From positions 5,907,681 through 5,971,680 of the forward strand of contig FN649734.1 in the NCBI GenBank assembly GCA_000310025.1: DNA of 64,000 nucleotides, given 5' to 3'. Both the position numbers and the translations under genes were made by a program. The stretch comes from Ectocarpus siliculosus. Taxonomy: Eukaryota > Sar > Phaeophyceae > Ectocarpales > Ectocarpaceae. The notes below the pieces were generated by a model. It was not told the origin of the DNA, did no database searches, and was given only the letters and a program-made list of their open reading frames with translations. Positions 47,261-55,592 of this stretch are shown one piece after another. Position 1 is the first letter of the stretch. Each line of letters opens with the position of its first letter.

Positions 47261-49022
47261 TGCAATCGGGGCCGGTTGTGTCCGTGTCTTGTGCTGGTAA
47301 AGGCAGGCGCGAAAGGAAATCCGCGTTGCCGTTTGCCGAACCTTTCCGATATTTCAGGGTGTAGGTGAAGTTGGACAAGAATTCGAGCCATCGTTGCACC
47401 CTGGCGTTGTGTTCTCCAACCTTGCCAATGCTCTCTAAGGCTTTGTGGTCTGAATAGATGATGAACTTGGTTGACCACAAGTAACCCCGAAGGCGCTTAA
47501 TGGCCCAAACAATGCCACCAGCTTCCAGATCCAGAACGGTCCAGTTCCGCTCCGCCGGAAGAGTAGCGCGGCTGATGTACACAATGGGTCTTACCGAGCC
47601 ATCGAGTTGTTCCTGTTCCAGGGAGGCTCCAAAGCCGTCGATGCACGCGTCGGAGCACAAACGGAGAGGGCGGCTGTTGTCCTCGACCGCAGCCCAATCC
47701 GGGAAGACCAAAATCGGGGGACGCGCGAGTTCGCTCAACAACGTTTTGACAACCTTGACCATGCTCGGGGTGTACTTGAAGGGGACGCCTTGTTTGAGAA
47801 GAGAGTTGAGAGGCCGCACCTTGGTGGCGAGATTCTGAAGGAATTTCCGGTAGTAGCTGAGGCCACCGAGAAGGCCCCTAAGCTGCTTAACATTCGTCGG
47901 CGGCGGCATGTGCGTGAGCGCCCGAACCTTGACGCCATCAGGGCTAACACCGGCCGGGGAGATGGTGTGACCGAGGAAATTGGCGTGGGTGGCGCCGACA
48001 CGAGCCTTCCCCGGAGACAGCTTGAGGTTGTACTGGCGCAGCCGTTTGAAAAACTCTATCATGTTGAGCACGTGTCCCAGAGGTTCCTCATCGAAACAGA
48101 TAACATCATCCAGATATGCAAGCACACGCTCCAGACCGTGCACCACTCTGTTGATGACCTTGACGAACCAAGACGGGCTCGCGTTGGCTCCTTGCGGCAT
48201 CCGAAGCCATTCGAACAATTGCGTGGGAGTGCAAAAGGCGGTGAGCGGGACAGTGTCTTCGTCACAAACGATCTGGTGGAAGGCCGAGTTGAGGTCGAAG
48301 ATGGAGAACACTTTCCCGGTGTACAGAGAATCCAAGATACCGTCCACCCGAGGGAGAGGTTGTCCATCCAAGTCCACCAGGGCGTTGAGACGCTTGTAGT
48401 TGACGGTGATGCGAACCGACCCGTCTTTCTTGGGGATGACGACCAGAGGAGAAGCCCAGGGAGAAGTGGAATGCTGGATGAGCCCTGCCGCCAAATACTG
48501 GTCCAACACGGCATCCATTTTCTTCTGCATTAACGGGTTAATACGATACGGGCGTGATGCGACGGGCTTCGTCCCGGCGGGGACAGAAAGAGTGAATGGC
48601 ATGACGGTGCAGGAACCAAAATCGGTTTTCGAAGTAGAGAGCACGTCGGAATACTCAACAAGGGCGTCAGCCAAACGATCAATGGCCGCCGGCGTCCATC
48701 CCGGGTTGTGTAGATCGAAAGCGAGGTCGTGCATATGTGCGGGCAGCCTAGCCCACAAGCGCGGAAAGCTGGAGCGCTGTGCCTCGGAGAAACGGTCAAG
48801 TAGTTCTTGTGGAGGCGGCTTCGGAGGAGGCGGGGCGGAGGCTGGGTCCGGAGAGCGGCGAGTCCCGAACTTGGGGCCAACGGCGTTGACCCGATGTGGT
48901 GTGTGGAGGACGTGGGGCCGGTAGGAATCGAAGATGGTGCCGTCTTCAGGGTTTCTACCGGCACTCGTAATAGCGGCGCAGCAGACACTCCAAGAACGTC
49001 TCCCTGCTCCAATTCGGCACAA
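47067..49022 (-). CDS. reverse transcriptase and RNase H
   Basis: The RT domain covers about 48,560-47,800: ASPLVVIPKKDGSVRITVNY, FSIFDLNSAFHQI (catalytic Asp), RMPQGANASP, then YLDD at 48,106-48,117 holding the metal-binding Asp pair. The connection has FLGHTISPAGV. RNase H follows (about 47,690-47,400) with CSDACIDGFGASL, RNWTVLDLEAGGIVWAI and IIYSDHKALESI, giving the D-E-D set. These copy the element RNA and remove it. The frame is -1 relative to the protease ORF, with overlap 49,022-48,530; I see no standard X-XXY-YYZ slip site around 48,930-48,970, so the shift may be an indel or another recoding signal. No stop interrupts the RT/RNase H itself. Confidence 0.95.
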   Translation of the reverse strand: MCRIGAGRRSWSVCCAAITSAGRNPEDGTIFDSYRPHVLHTPHRVNAVGPKFGTRRSPDPASAPPPPKPPPQELLDRFSEAQRSSFPRLWARLPAHMHDLAFDLHNPGWTPAAIDRLADALVEYSDVLSTSKTDFGSCTVMPFTLSVPAGTKPVASRPYRINPLMQKKMDAVLDQYLAAGLIQHSTSPWASPLVVIPKKDGSVRITVNYKRLNALVDLDGQPLPRVDGILDSLYTGKVFSIFDLNSAFHQIVCDEDTVPLTAFCTPTQLFEWLRMPQGANASPSWFVKVINRVVHGLERVLAYLDDVICFDEEPLGHVLNMIEFFKRLRQYNLKLSPGKARVGATHANFLGHTISPAGVSPDGVKVRALTHMPPPTNVKQLRGLLGGLSYYRKFLQNLATKVRPLNSLLKQGVPFKYTPSMVKVVKTLLSELARPPILVFPDWAAVEDNSRPLRLCSDACIDGFGASLEQEQLDGSVRPIVYISRATLPAERNWTVLDLEAGGIVWAIKRLRGYLWSTKFIIYSDHKALESIGKVGEHNARVQRWLEFLSNFTYTLKYRKGSANGNADFLSRLPLPAQDTDTTGPDCIDGVDQAGVFLIRACGLNYHSSSTPEVRFGWAPPSLLGGSLFTPSVTALRFWGFSPSSPDPAGC

Positions 49023-50212
49023 CCTGCAAGGGGAATACGCTGGAGACCATTGGAAACAAATGCATCGGGGGACGAAAGCGCACCCACTGCGGGTCGGAAC
49101 GATACGAGATACTCGCCGATCAGCGCAGGCATGCCAGAAGAACGGACGAGGTCCACCTCAACCAGAGCAGGCTCCGATCCCAAGGAAATGCCCGAGCTCC
49201 CTGCATATTTTAGGTGAAACGAAGAGGCAGGAGCGTCGTCGTGTGTAGCGTAAACACAAGCGCCAGCGGTGAAACATGGAGAGAGCGTGAGCTCGCCCAT
49301 AACCCGGCCGTCGGGTCCAGGGTGGGGGAGGGTGGTGAACACGCGAGAGTTGAACCGCACCCAGCTATCACGACCCAGAAGCACGGCGTGCCCCATGGCG
49401 GCATCTGGAACAACGCAGGCCCAGACCGCCAAAGAAGCGGTAGTTCGAGCTCCATAGAGAAAGTTAACGGTGAGACGAACTGACCGAGTGGTCATAAGGG
49501 CGGGTCCATCACCAAACCCACCCAAGCGACGAGAGGGCGAAACACGAACGCTGCCAGCTGTCAAGGCTCCAGCGGCGATCATGGCGGTGACCACGGAGTC
49601 GGACACAAAAGACGCAGGAGACCCAGAGTCCAGCAGTGCCACTCGCGCGAGTTGAGAAGTGGCTGTAGGTCCTCCATGCAGCAGAACCCGGGTGGTGTAA
49701 GAGTCCGAGTCCAACAGGAGCGTGTCGCCGACCAGATCGGGCCCGTGTTCCAGAAGAGAAGGTTGGTCTGCACAAGCGGAGGTCGAGGCCACCAGATGAA
49801 CACCAGGAGCATGGTCCCCCGGAGCGTCCAAATGGAGACAAGCTGGGTCTTCACCCCGGTCCTCCCGTGACGACGAACCGGCCGCAGTAGCAACCTCGTG
49901 GATGCGTCTACGGCCATGGGGAAGAGGCTGCGAAATGGGGGGGGTGGGAGAAGTGGAGGCGGGGAGAGCTTCGCCAGACAGGGGATGATCACGCAAAAGG
50001 CGCCGAACTTCCATCAAAGCTTTTCCCAACAAGTTTTTACCGCTAGACGCCCACTTGGATGAAACGCTAGCCTCCGGAAAGCATGCAGACATGCCGATAC
50101 CCCAAACACGATCAAAGGGGCTGGCTTCCGCAAGGAGGCGGGTACCCGTCTCCAGTAAATGTTGTTTCATGTCGTGGTTTTGAGCGAATTTGGCATACGA
50201 CCCCGTAAGCAC
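48530..50212 (-). CDS. NADAR C-terminal half plus aspartic protease
   Basis: The first residues, EEIVLTGSYAKFAQN, HLLETG, EASPFDRVWGIGMS and NLLGKALMEVRRLL (down to about 49,990), are the C-terminal half of a NADAR domain whose N-terminal half ends the preceding ORF. A low-complexity linker follows. Then comes the retropepsin: VALLDSGSPASFV with the catalytic DSG at 49,622-49,630, and downstream hydrophobic strands (GHAVLLGRDSWVRFN). The protease would cut the polyprotein. Same frame as Gag; separated from the previous ORF only by TGA at 50222-50224. Confidence 0.85.
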   Translation of the reverse strand: MLTGSYAKFAQNHDMKQHLLETGTRLLAEASPFDRVWGIGMSACFPEASVSSKWASSGKNLLGKALMEVRRLLRDHPLSGEALPASTSPTPPISQPLPHGRRRIHEVATAAGSSSREDRGEDPACLHLDAPGDHAPGVHLVASTSACADQPSLLEHGPDLVGDTLLLDSDSYTTRVLLHGGPTATSQLARVALLDSGSPASFVSDSVVTAMIAAGALTAGSVRVSPSRRLGGFGDGPALMTTRSVRLTVNFLYGARTTASLAVWACVVPDAAMGHAVLLGRDSWVRFNSRVFTTLPHPGPDGRVMGELTLSPCFTAGACVYATHDDAPASSFHLKYAGSSGISLGSEPALVEVDLVRSSGMPALIGEYLVSFRPAVGALSSPDAFVSNGLQRIPLAGCAELEQGDVLGVSAAPLLRVPVETLKTAPSSIPTGPTSSTHHIGSTPLAPSSGLAALRTQPPPRLLRSRLHKNYLTVSPRHSAPAFRACGLGCPHICTTSLSIYTTRDGRRRPLIVWLTPLLSIPTCSLLRKPILVPAPSCHSLFLSPPGRSPSHHARIVLTR

Positions 50213-50221
50213 GATCTCTTC

Positions 50222-51346
50222 TCAACGACGCTCCCATTCAGCATAGTCAAAAGGACGTACGTTACGACCCAAGTACTTGTGTGTCTTAGGATCGGTTGCA
50301 GCCATGATTTTGTCATACGACGTCATATCCCCAAACAACTTCGCTTTTTCAGACATCATAAATTGCTCACCACATGAATAACGTACCCCCAGTACGTCAA
50401 AAGCCGAGGGAGTCCATTGCGAGAACACAGACGGAGGTTTCCAGAAGAGGAGGACGTCATCCGAAGCGTACTCGCATTTGTCATCAAACGGCGGGGCCGG
50501 TGCAGGGCGGAGGGGCAAAGAGCGGGCACCAGGCACAGGCGGGATTGGGCCAAGCGGACGGGTCCTCATCTCCGACGGGGAGGACCCAGAAAGCGAGGGA
50601 GGAGCGGGCGAAGTCGCTCCGGTCCATGATCCGGAGGGTGGCCTACGGGCGGCGGCTCCGGCGAGGTCAATGTTAGCAGAGGCCATTCGGCTATGAGAGA
50701 CCTGTTCGTTAGGAGAAGTCTTTCCTGCGGCAGACGGATGTTTGTGAATGGACGCAGGGCGCTCTGGACTACTCCCCCGTGACAAAGGAACCGAACCTTC
50801 CACAGAACGGTGGGCACTACCATCCGATCCCGATGGCAGTGGTGCAGTCAGCACGTTGTGGGCAGCAGAGGAAGACGCATTCGTATCAGGTGCTGTCACA
50901 CGGGGGCAGCGGACGGTCGAAGACAACGAAAGCTGCGAAAGAGAAGGAGAATCGACGGGGTCCCCGACGAGTGTAGAAGAAGGCTCGTGTGCTATCCGAG
51001 AAGAGGCCCGGCTGACAACACCAGGAGAGTCTTGGCGAACAGTAGTAGACGAGGTTCTTGTTCCTTCTGTAACCCGAGACGGCGAGGTGAGCAGGGGTGA
51101 ACCGCTCGACGTCTTACCTCCCTGTCGCCCACACCACAAAGGTGGTGCCGGAGTGGGTTTGTCACGTCCAATATCAGCAGACGATGAGGTGGGTGACGAG
51201 GAGGCGGGCCGAGAAACTAGATGTGATTTGTGGGCGCGGGGAGTATCCAAAGAAGTAGGCTGTACACGCACATCTTGGGAGACTCCAAAAGGGTGCACGG
51301 TGGTTGCTGTCGACGGTAGTACCGGCTGAACTCCGCCATCGACATG
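50222..51346 (-). CDS. linker ORF ending in the N-terminal half of a NADAR domain
   Basis: The frame is open directly after the TGA that ends Gag (51347). About 270 residues are Ser/Pro/Thr-rich and probably disordered. The last 85 residues are a NADAR (YbiA/DUF1768) start: LLFWKPPSVFSQWTPSAF, GVRYSCGEQFMMSEKAKLFG, IMAATDPKTHKYLGRNVRPF and DYAEWERR. The conserved Glu-Gln in CGEQ and the KA-LFGD stretch are present. NADAR enzymes act on N-glycosidic bonds of ADP-ribose-type and riboflavin-pathway compounds. TGA (50222-50224) then cuts the domain in the middle of a helix; the same frame resumes with EEIV, so one codon change separates this from an uninterrupted domain. Confidence 0.85.
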   Translation of the reverse strand, partial: HVDGGVQPVLPSTATTVHPFGVSQDVRVQPTSLDTPRAHKSHLVSRPASSSPTSSSADIGRDKPTPAPPLWCGRQGGKTSSGSPLLTSPSRVTEGTRTSSTTVRQDSPGVVSRASSRIAHEPSSTLVGDPVDSPSLSQLSLSSTVRCPRVTAPDTNASSSAAHNVLTAPLPSGSDGSAHRSVEGSVPLSRGSSPERPASIHKHPSAAGKTSPNEQVSHSRMASANIDLAGAAARRPPSGSWTGATSPAPPSLSGSSPSEMRTRPLGPIPPVPGARSLPLRPAPAPPFDDKCEYASDDVLLFWKPPSVFSQWTPSAFDVLGVRYSCGEQFMMSEKAKLFGDMTSYDKIMAATDPKTHKYLGRNVRPFDYAEWERR

Positions 51347-52483
51347 TCATTTCTTACCCTTCCAGCCCCTCTTAGCCGAAGTGGAAGTCTCCGACGAGGA
51401 TTCCGTGTGTGAGGACTGTTTCATGTCCGATGTGTCAGATGAACGGCGGGCGCGTCCCGAGGAGTGAGCACGGGGTGGGTTGCGTCCTGTAGGGCGTCTA
51501 TACGAGGTCATGCGCTTTTTCCATCGACTCCAAAGTGTGGGATCTTTTTCCATGCAGAGCTTGATGTCATTGTTAAGCAGGTCTGTGGCGTTAATGGACC
51601 CACGAGTACAAGATTTGAAGGAGTGGTCTTCCCCTAAGCAGTTGAGGCACTTGCCCTTGTACAGCCGAAGCGCGTTGCGGCGGTCTTCAGCCGAGACCAA
51701 GGGGGTGAACAATGGCGGATCATTCTTGGTTAGAGCCATCTCACTAGCGACATTGTACACCTCTTGGAAGTGTCCTTGCAACGGCCAATTGCTGTAGTGC
51801 AACAGAAAAGGGTCCCGATCATCATTAGGTAGAGGGTCAACACTCATCACCGCAGCCGAAGAACCTCGGCTCCACGAAGGGGTCACCGACGAACGCAACG
51901 CCGAAGAAGCTACAGCACGCGAAACAGCAGACGAACTCCTAGCATTCGTGGAAGACACCGAAAAAAAATCGTCCCCATGTACCGCCGGCGTGTGCGCGAA
52001 TGCACGCTTGTCCAACACATCCCACATATCGTCCAAGCACAAAGCATGTCGCCCAAAAGGGGCTTCCATGGAGAGCTGCTCATCCTTGTACACCTGTCCA
52101 GACACTACGGGAAACTGCTTCAACATGGAGTCTCGAACAGCTATCTGCACTTGCGCATCCGAAGGCTTGAACACGTGGTGAGAAACCATGACGGTCATGG
52201 CCAGAGCCTTATAGCGACGAATGTATTCTCCGTAAGTCTCGCCGGTGGACACGCCAAAACTACGAAGACGATCAATCCCCGAGCTCTTGTCTTGAGTGTC
52301 CCAGGCAGCCGCCAATTTCTGGATGAAGAACGCGTACGTCGAGGGCCCGGCCGGTTCCTTGCGCAGATGGTTTTCTACCTGTTGGAAAGTGGCATCAAGA
52401 AATTCCGTGGCACGGTTGGTGGTTTGACCTTCAACGACAGCAGCACGAACACGTTTGCGCAACAACGGAAGCCATCCTGCGAC
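51347..52483 (-). CDS. Gag: capsid-like region and CCHC zinc knuckle
   Basis: The capsid-like helical part (VENHLRKEP, FIQKLAAAW, GETYGEYIRRYKALAMTV, QIAVRDSMLKQFP) resembles Ty3/gypsy Gag. Near 51,655-51,610 a zinc knuckle CLNCLGEDHSFKSC fits C-X2-C-X4-H-X4-C and would bind RNA. A basic Lys/Arg/Ser tail follows to the TGA at 51347. The frame is the same as the upstream RS-rich ORF, separated by TGA 52484-52486, and also the same as the NADAR/protease ORFs. Confidence 0.85.
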   Translation of the reverse strand, partial: VAGWLPLLRKRVRAAVVEGQTTNRATEFLDATFQQVENHLRKEPAGPSTYAFFIQKLAAAWDTQDKSSGIDRLRSFGVSTGETYGEYIRRYKALAMTVMVSHHVFKPSDAQVQIAVRDSMLKQFPVVSGQVYKDEQLSMEAPFGRHALCLDDMWDVLDKRAFAHTPAVHGDDFFSVSSTNARSSSAVSRAVASSALRSSVTPSWSRGSSAAVMSVDPLPNDDRDPFLLHYSNWPLQGHFQEVYNVASEMALTKNDPPLFTPLVSAEDRRNALRLYKGKCLNCLGEDHSFKSCTRGSINATDLLNNDIKLCMEKDPTLWSRWKKRMTSYRRPTGRNPPRAHSSGRARRSSDTSDMKQSSHTESSSETSTSAKRGWKGKK

Positions 52484-54124
52484 TCAGGTTGAGGAAGTGA
52501 AAGTCTGCTTGCGTTTGACGTCGCTTTTGTTGAGGATCTCGGTGACCACGCCCTTGCAGCTAGACGCGAAACGAGCAAATTCATCGGGATCAAAACCAAG
52601 GGGCAAGCGTGTGACACTATCAAGTTGTTCCGGCTTCAGTTTGTCCATCTTGTCTTGAATGCGAATGGTGTCGGCCTCCGCTGCAGCGGCGTCCGCGGCG
52701 TCCAAAGCCTCCTGCCGCGCTCTCGCCCCCGTGGAAGACAAAGGCAAGCTAGCATCATCCGGAGGCAACGGCGATGTCGCGTGGGCCGGTGACGCGATGA
52801 CGTGGCCGGTCGCCGAGCGAGGATCGATCAGGATAGACGTACGCGGGAGGAGGGGGGGCACCACCAAAGGCTGTTGTGGCAGAGCTGGGGCGGTCGACGC
52901 TGATGGCACCACCAAAGGCTGTTGCGGCAGAGCTGGGGCGGTCGGCGCTGATGACGATGACACTGCCGTGGCCCTGGCAGCCGCCTCTTCATGACCCTCG
53001 TGCCCTGGACGAACTCCCGAGGAACTCGAAGCGTGGTCTTGCAGTGGTGCCAAATGCGCTCGTGACGAAAAAGGTGGGGCAGAAAATGGTATGCTAGGGG
53101 CGTTCGAGGGCACAGAAGGTGGTACATTCGAGTCGGCAGCAGCATCCACAAGTTGGCCAGGCGTTTGCGCGCGCAGGAGAGTGAGCACTTGTTCCAACAG
53201 CATTTCAGTACGGGAAGCCGAAGTCGAGGCGTGTGATGCAGCATTGCGCGGTGAACCAACCCGTTCGTCCAAAGGCAAGGAAGATGTGGGCTGATCTACC
53301 ACGGTGTGTGTAGGGGCATGGCTTTTAACCGCGGCGGAATGTTCACGAAGTTGCATGTTGGCAAGTTTGAACGCCAAGGTAGACACGGACGGCTGTCCTA
53401 CAACAGCGGGGGGGCGCAAAACCAGTGGCGAAGAACAGAGGGAACCGTCTTCTGAAGCATTCTTGTGTTCCCCCAACAGCCCAGAACTACGAAAATCACG
53501 CCGATCATACTGCACTTGCCTGTGACCCCGACCTGACTTCCTTCTCCCTTTGCCACCTCGACCGCTGTCCGAGCTGGTCGCCCTGCTGTTGCCCCCGCTC
53601 CTCGTCTGGCTCCGGCTGCGGCTACGCCTACTCGAAGGCGTGTTGCTCCCGCGACGGTCGCTGCTCCGGCTGCGATCACGCCGAGAAGAAGGCGCGTGAC
53701 GTTGCTGGCGGTCTGTGCTCCGGCTCCTGCTCCGACTCTGGCGGTGTCGACGCTTCGACGAAGATCTGGGAGGTTGGGTTCCCGCGTACCCCCGCTCACC
53801 ATCTTCGACACCCCGCCCTCGCGAAGTGCGCTCGGTCGTCCCGCTCTTGGCTGTGGGAGCTTGATCACCCCAACGGTTCCTCCGGTTGGTGGAGGCAAGA
53901 GCCGCCGACCGACTGTAATCCTTGGTCCCTCCGGAAGCATGGACACGGCTTGCAGAATCCTGCTGAGGGAGCTGCAGATCATGCTGGAAGTCTTCGTTGG
54001 TTGCAGTACGAGCAAGAGGCAATCTAATTCCCCCATTGTGTACCACCACCGCTGTTCCCTGGGGACCCTCGGTGAAAGAAGCCCTACGGAGAGCAGACAC
54101 TAGCTGAAACACACTCTGTTGCAA
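52484..54124 (-). CDS. RS-rich N-terminal Gag region
   Basis: The segment at about 53,750-53,530 is built of RS/SR dipeptides (RQSRSRSRSTDR, SSRRSRSRSQTRSGG), then a basic Gly/Arg stretch. After it come Ala/Pro/Ser repeats, including two copies of a unit with ALPQQPLVVPSA (52,920-52,860), and a helical segment (RIQDKMDKLKPEQLDSVTRL, FARFASSCKGVVTEIL) that leads into the capsid ORF. RS domains are usual in splicing factors and nuclear proteins, not in Gag, where they could bind RNA or act in nuclear import; that is inference. It ends in TGA, followed in frame by the capsid ORF. Confidence 0.7.
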   Translation of the reverse strand: MQQSVFQLVSALRRASFTEGPQGTAVVVHNGGIRLPLARTATNEDFQHDLQLPQQDSASRVHASGGTKDYSRSAALASTNRRNRWGDQAPTAKSGTTERTSRGRGVEDGERGYAGTQPPRSSSKRRHRQSRSRSRSTDRQQRHAPSSRRDRSRSSDRRGSNTPSSRRSRSRSQTRSGGNSRATSSDSGRGGKGRRKSGRGHRQVQYDRRDFRSSGLLGEHKNASEDGSLCSSPLVLRPPAVVGQPSVSTLAFKLANMQLREHSAAVKSHAPTHTVVDQPTSSLPLDERVGSPRNAASHASTSASRTEMLLEQVLTLLRAQTPGQLVDAAADSNVPPSVPSNAPSIPFSAPPFSSRAHLAPLQDHASSSSGVRPGHEGHEEAAARATAVSSSSAPTAPALPQQPLVVPSASTAPALPQQPLVVPPLLPRTSILIDPRSATGHVIASPAHATSPLPPDDASLPLSSTGARARQEALDAADAAAAEADTIRIQDKMDKLKPEQLDSVTRLPLGFDPDEFARFASSCKGVVTEILNKSDVKRKQTFTSST

Positions 54125-54199
54125 GGACGGTTCAAGCTGGTCGAGGGGCTCGATACAAGGTGTGCAAAGCCAAGTCCAGTATAAGATTCGGGATAGCGG

Positions 54200-55105
54200 T
54201 CACGCACAATTTGTTGAAGGCCAGCCCACGCAAAAAAGGCACCAGTTCGGGTCGGCATCATGGAAGGTGATCACTTGTGTAGGCGTGTAAAGGGGGCGGG
54301 ACAGGAATGCTGTGTCCTTCGCGTGAAACCTGTACTCCGCGGCTTCATCGTCCGACGCGCCGTCGGCCTCCCCGGCCGGCCCATCCAGCGTCACAGAAAA
54401 CTGGGGAGCAGCAGCCACTTCCGGTCCCGGGGCCGCCTGGGACGTGAGAGGGGGAATGACACGACGATGGGCGGGGGGCGAAGGCAAAGTTGAAGCTTGC
54501 GGGCGTTGCTCCAGGTCCTCCAGCCGTGATCGGAGCGCCCCCTCCTTCGCCCTAGCCGCTCGAACATACTCCTCTCGCGCCGCCAGTTCCGCTTTCTTCT
54601 GCGCAGCAGCCCGAGCAGCCTCGCGCTCCTCCTTCTGCTTCCTCGCAGCCTCCGCCAGAGCAGCCTCACGCTCGTCCTCCTGCTTCCTTGCAGCATCCGC
54701 CAGAGCAGCCTCACGCTCCTCCAGCAGCTTCCGCTCTTCCGCCGCCGCTACCTTGCTGGCCAGACCTCGGCACCACATCTCGGTCAATTCTTGATAAGCG
54801 ATGAACTCATCTTGCGGCAAGTTCATCACTGTGGCTTCCTGAGGGAGCGAGAAAGGACGAACGCAAATGGGGGAACCGGGGGACAAACGAGCTGCCCTGA
54901 CAACTTCGCGCAGGGAGATCGGTCCATCGTTGTAGGCCTGCTCCAGGCCCGCCGGATCCGCCGTGGCGATGTTGTCCCTCAGGTCATCAACTGTGGACGC
55001 GCCGGGTGCGGACGCGCTCTCGTCGCTCGTCCCGGCCACTGCAAACAAGCTCCGCGGTGGATGGCTCGTCCTCAGCCTCGTAGTCGAGGATTTCCTCATT
55101 TCCAT
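54200..55105 (-). CDS. unassigned gypsy 5' ORF with E/A-rich coiled coil
   Basis: 301 codons; the middle (about 54,770-54,480) is a long coiled coil of repeated EEREAALADAARKQ-type units, then a Pro/Ala-rich stretch and DADPNW at the C-terminus. After about 54,260 the more protein-like frame is +1 (FFAWAGLQQIVRDRYPESYTG), so a frameshift probably breaks the native protein, which may have continued into the RS-rich Gag ORF. Function unknown. The coiled coil could drive self-assembly. Confidence 0.55.
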   Translation of the reverse strand: MEMRKSSTTRLRTSHPPRSLFAVAGTSDESASAPGASTVDDLRDNIATADPAGLEQAYNDGPISLREVVRAARLSPGSPICVRPFSLPQEATVMNLPQDEFIAYQELTEMWCRGLASKVAAAEERKLLEEREAALADAARKQEDEREAALAEAARKQKEEREAARAAAQKKAELAAREEYVRAARAKEGALRSRLEDLEQRPQASTLPSPPAHRRVIPPLTSQAAPGPEVAAAPQFSVTLDGPAGEADGASDDEAAEYRFHAKDTAFLSRPLYTPTQVITFHDADPNWCLFCVGWPSTNCA

Positions 55106-55592
55106 CTATCAGTTCCACATGGCCGCGCGACATGTTGTTCTCTTCTTTCAAAAGGATAGGGCCAGAGGAAGGGTAGCTACTATCGATTTTAAAAAGTGCA
55201 GTACGGCCAGAAACAGCAGATGTGTCACCCCCAACCTCTGCTGCGGCATCAGAACCGATTGCAGCAGAAACAGTAAAGCTGGGCGCAATCGCGGTAGAGG
55301 CAAGCCGAGGTCCATGTGAAAAACGGAGATACCCACAGGATAGCATACGCCCGGTGACAAAAGCTTGATGCACACGAGGTTGAAGCGGATCCAACCAAGC
55401 AGAAAAGGCGTCCAAAAGCACACCATGCCACGCATAGACAGCAGTGGAAGCTAGCACAAAGGGACCCGTATTATACGGAGACACGAGATTGTCCGACCAA
55501 AACACACGCAGAGCAGCACGGCGTTCCTCCGCAACTGGAGCCGAAGTGCGAGCAAAGACCGCTGTGGGTTTGCGCTGTTGAAAGGTTTCCAA
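54987..55592 (-). CDS. unassigned gypsy 5' ORF (second)
   Basis: 201 codons with even composition (RVFWSDNLVSPYNTGPFVLA, YAWHGVLLDAFSAWLDPLQP). It overlaps the coiled-coil ORF at its 3' end, where the acidic stretch EEILDYEAEDEPSTAELV would run into AGTSDESASAPGAS of the next ORF after a +1 step. Probably one original protein broken by indels. No family recognised. Confidence 0.5.
   Translation of the reverse strand: METFQQRKPTAVFARTSAPVAEERRAALRVFWSDNLVSPYNTGPFVLASTAVYAWHGVLLDAFSAWLDPLQPRVHQAFVTGRMLSCGYLRFSHGPRLASTAIAPSFTVSAAIGSDAAAEVGGDTSAVSGRTALFKIDSSYPSSGPILLKEENNMSRGHVELIDGNEEILDYEAEDEPSTAELVCSGRDERRERVRTRRVHS

Noticed and set aside
47607-48533. 308-codon plus-strand ORF inside the retrotransposon.
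   Set aside because: Antisense shadow of the RT/RNase H ORF.
53425-54027. 200-codon Cys/Ser-rich plus-strand ORF.
   Set aside because: Antisense of the RS-rich Gag region.
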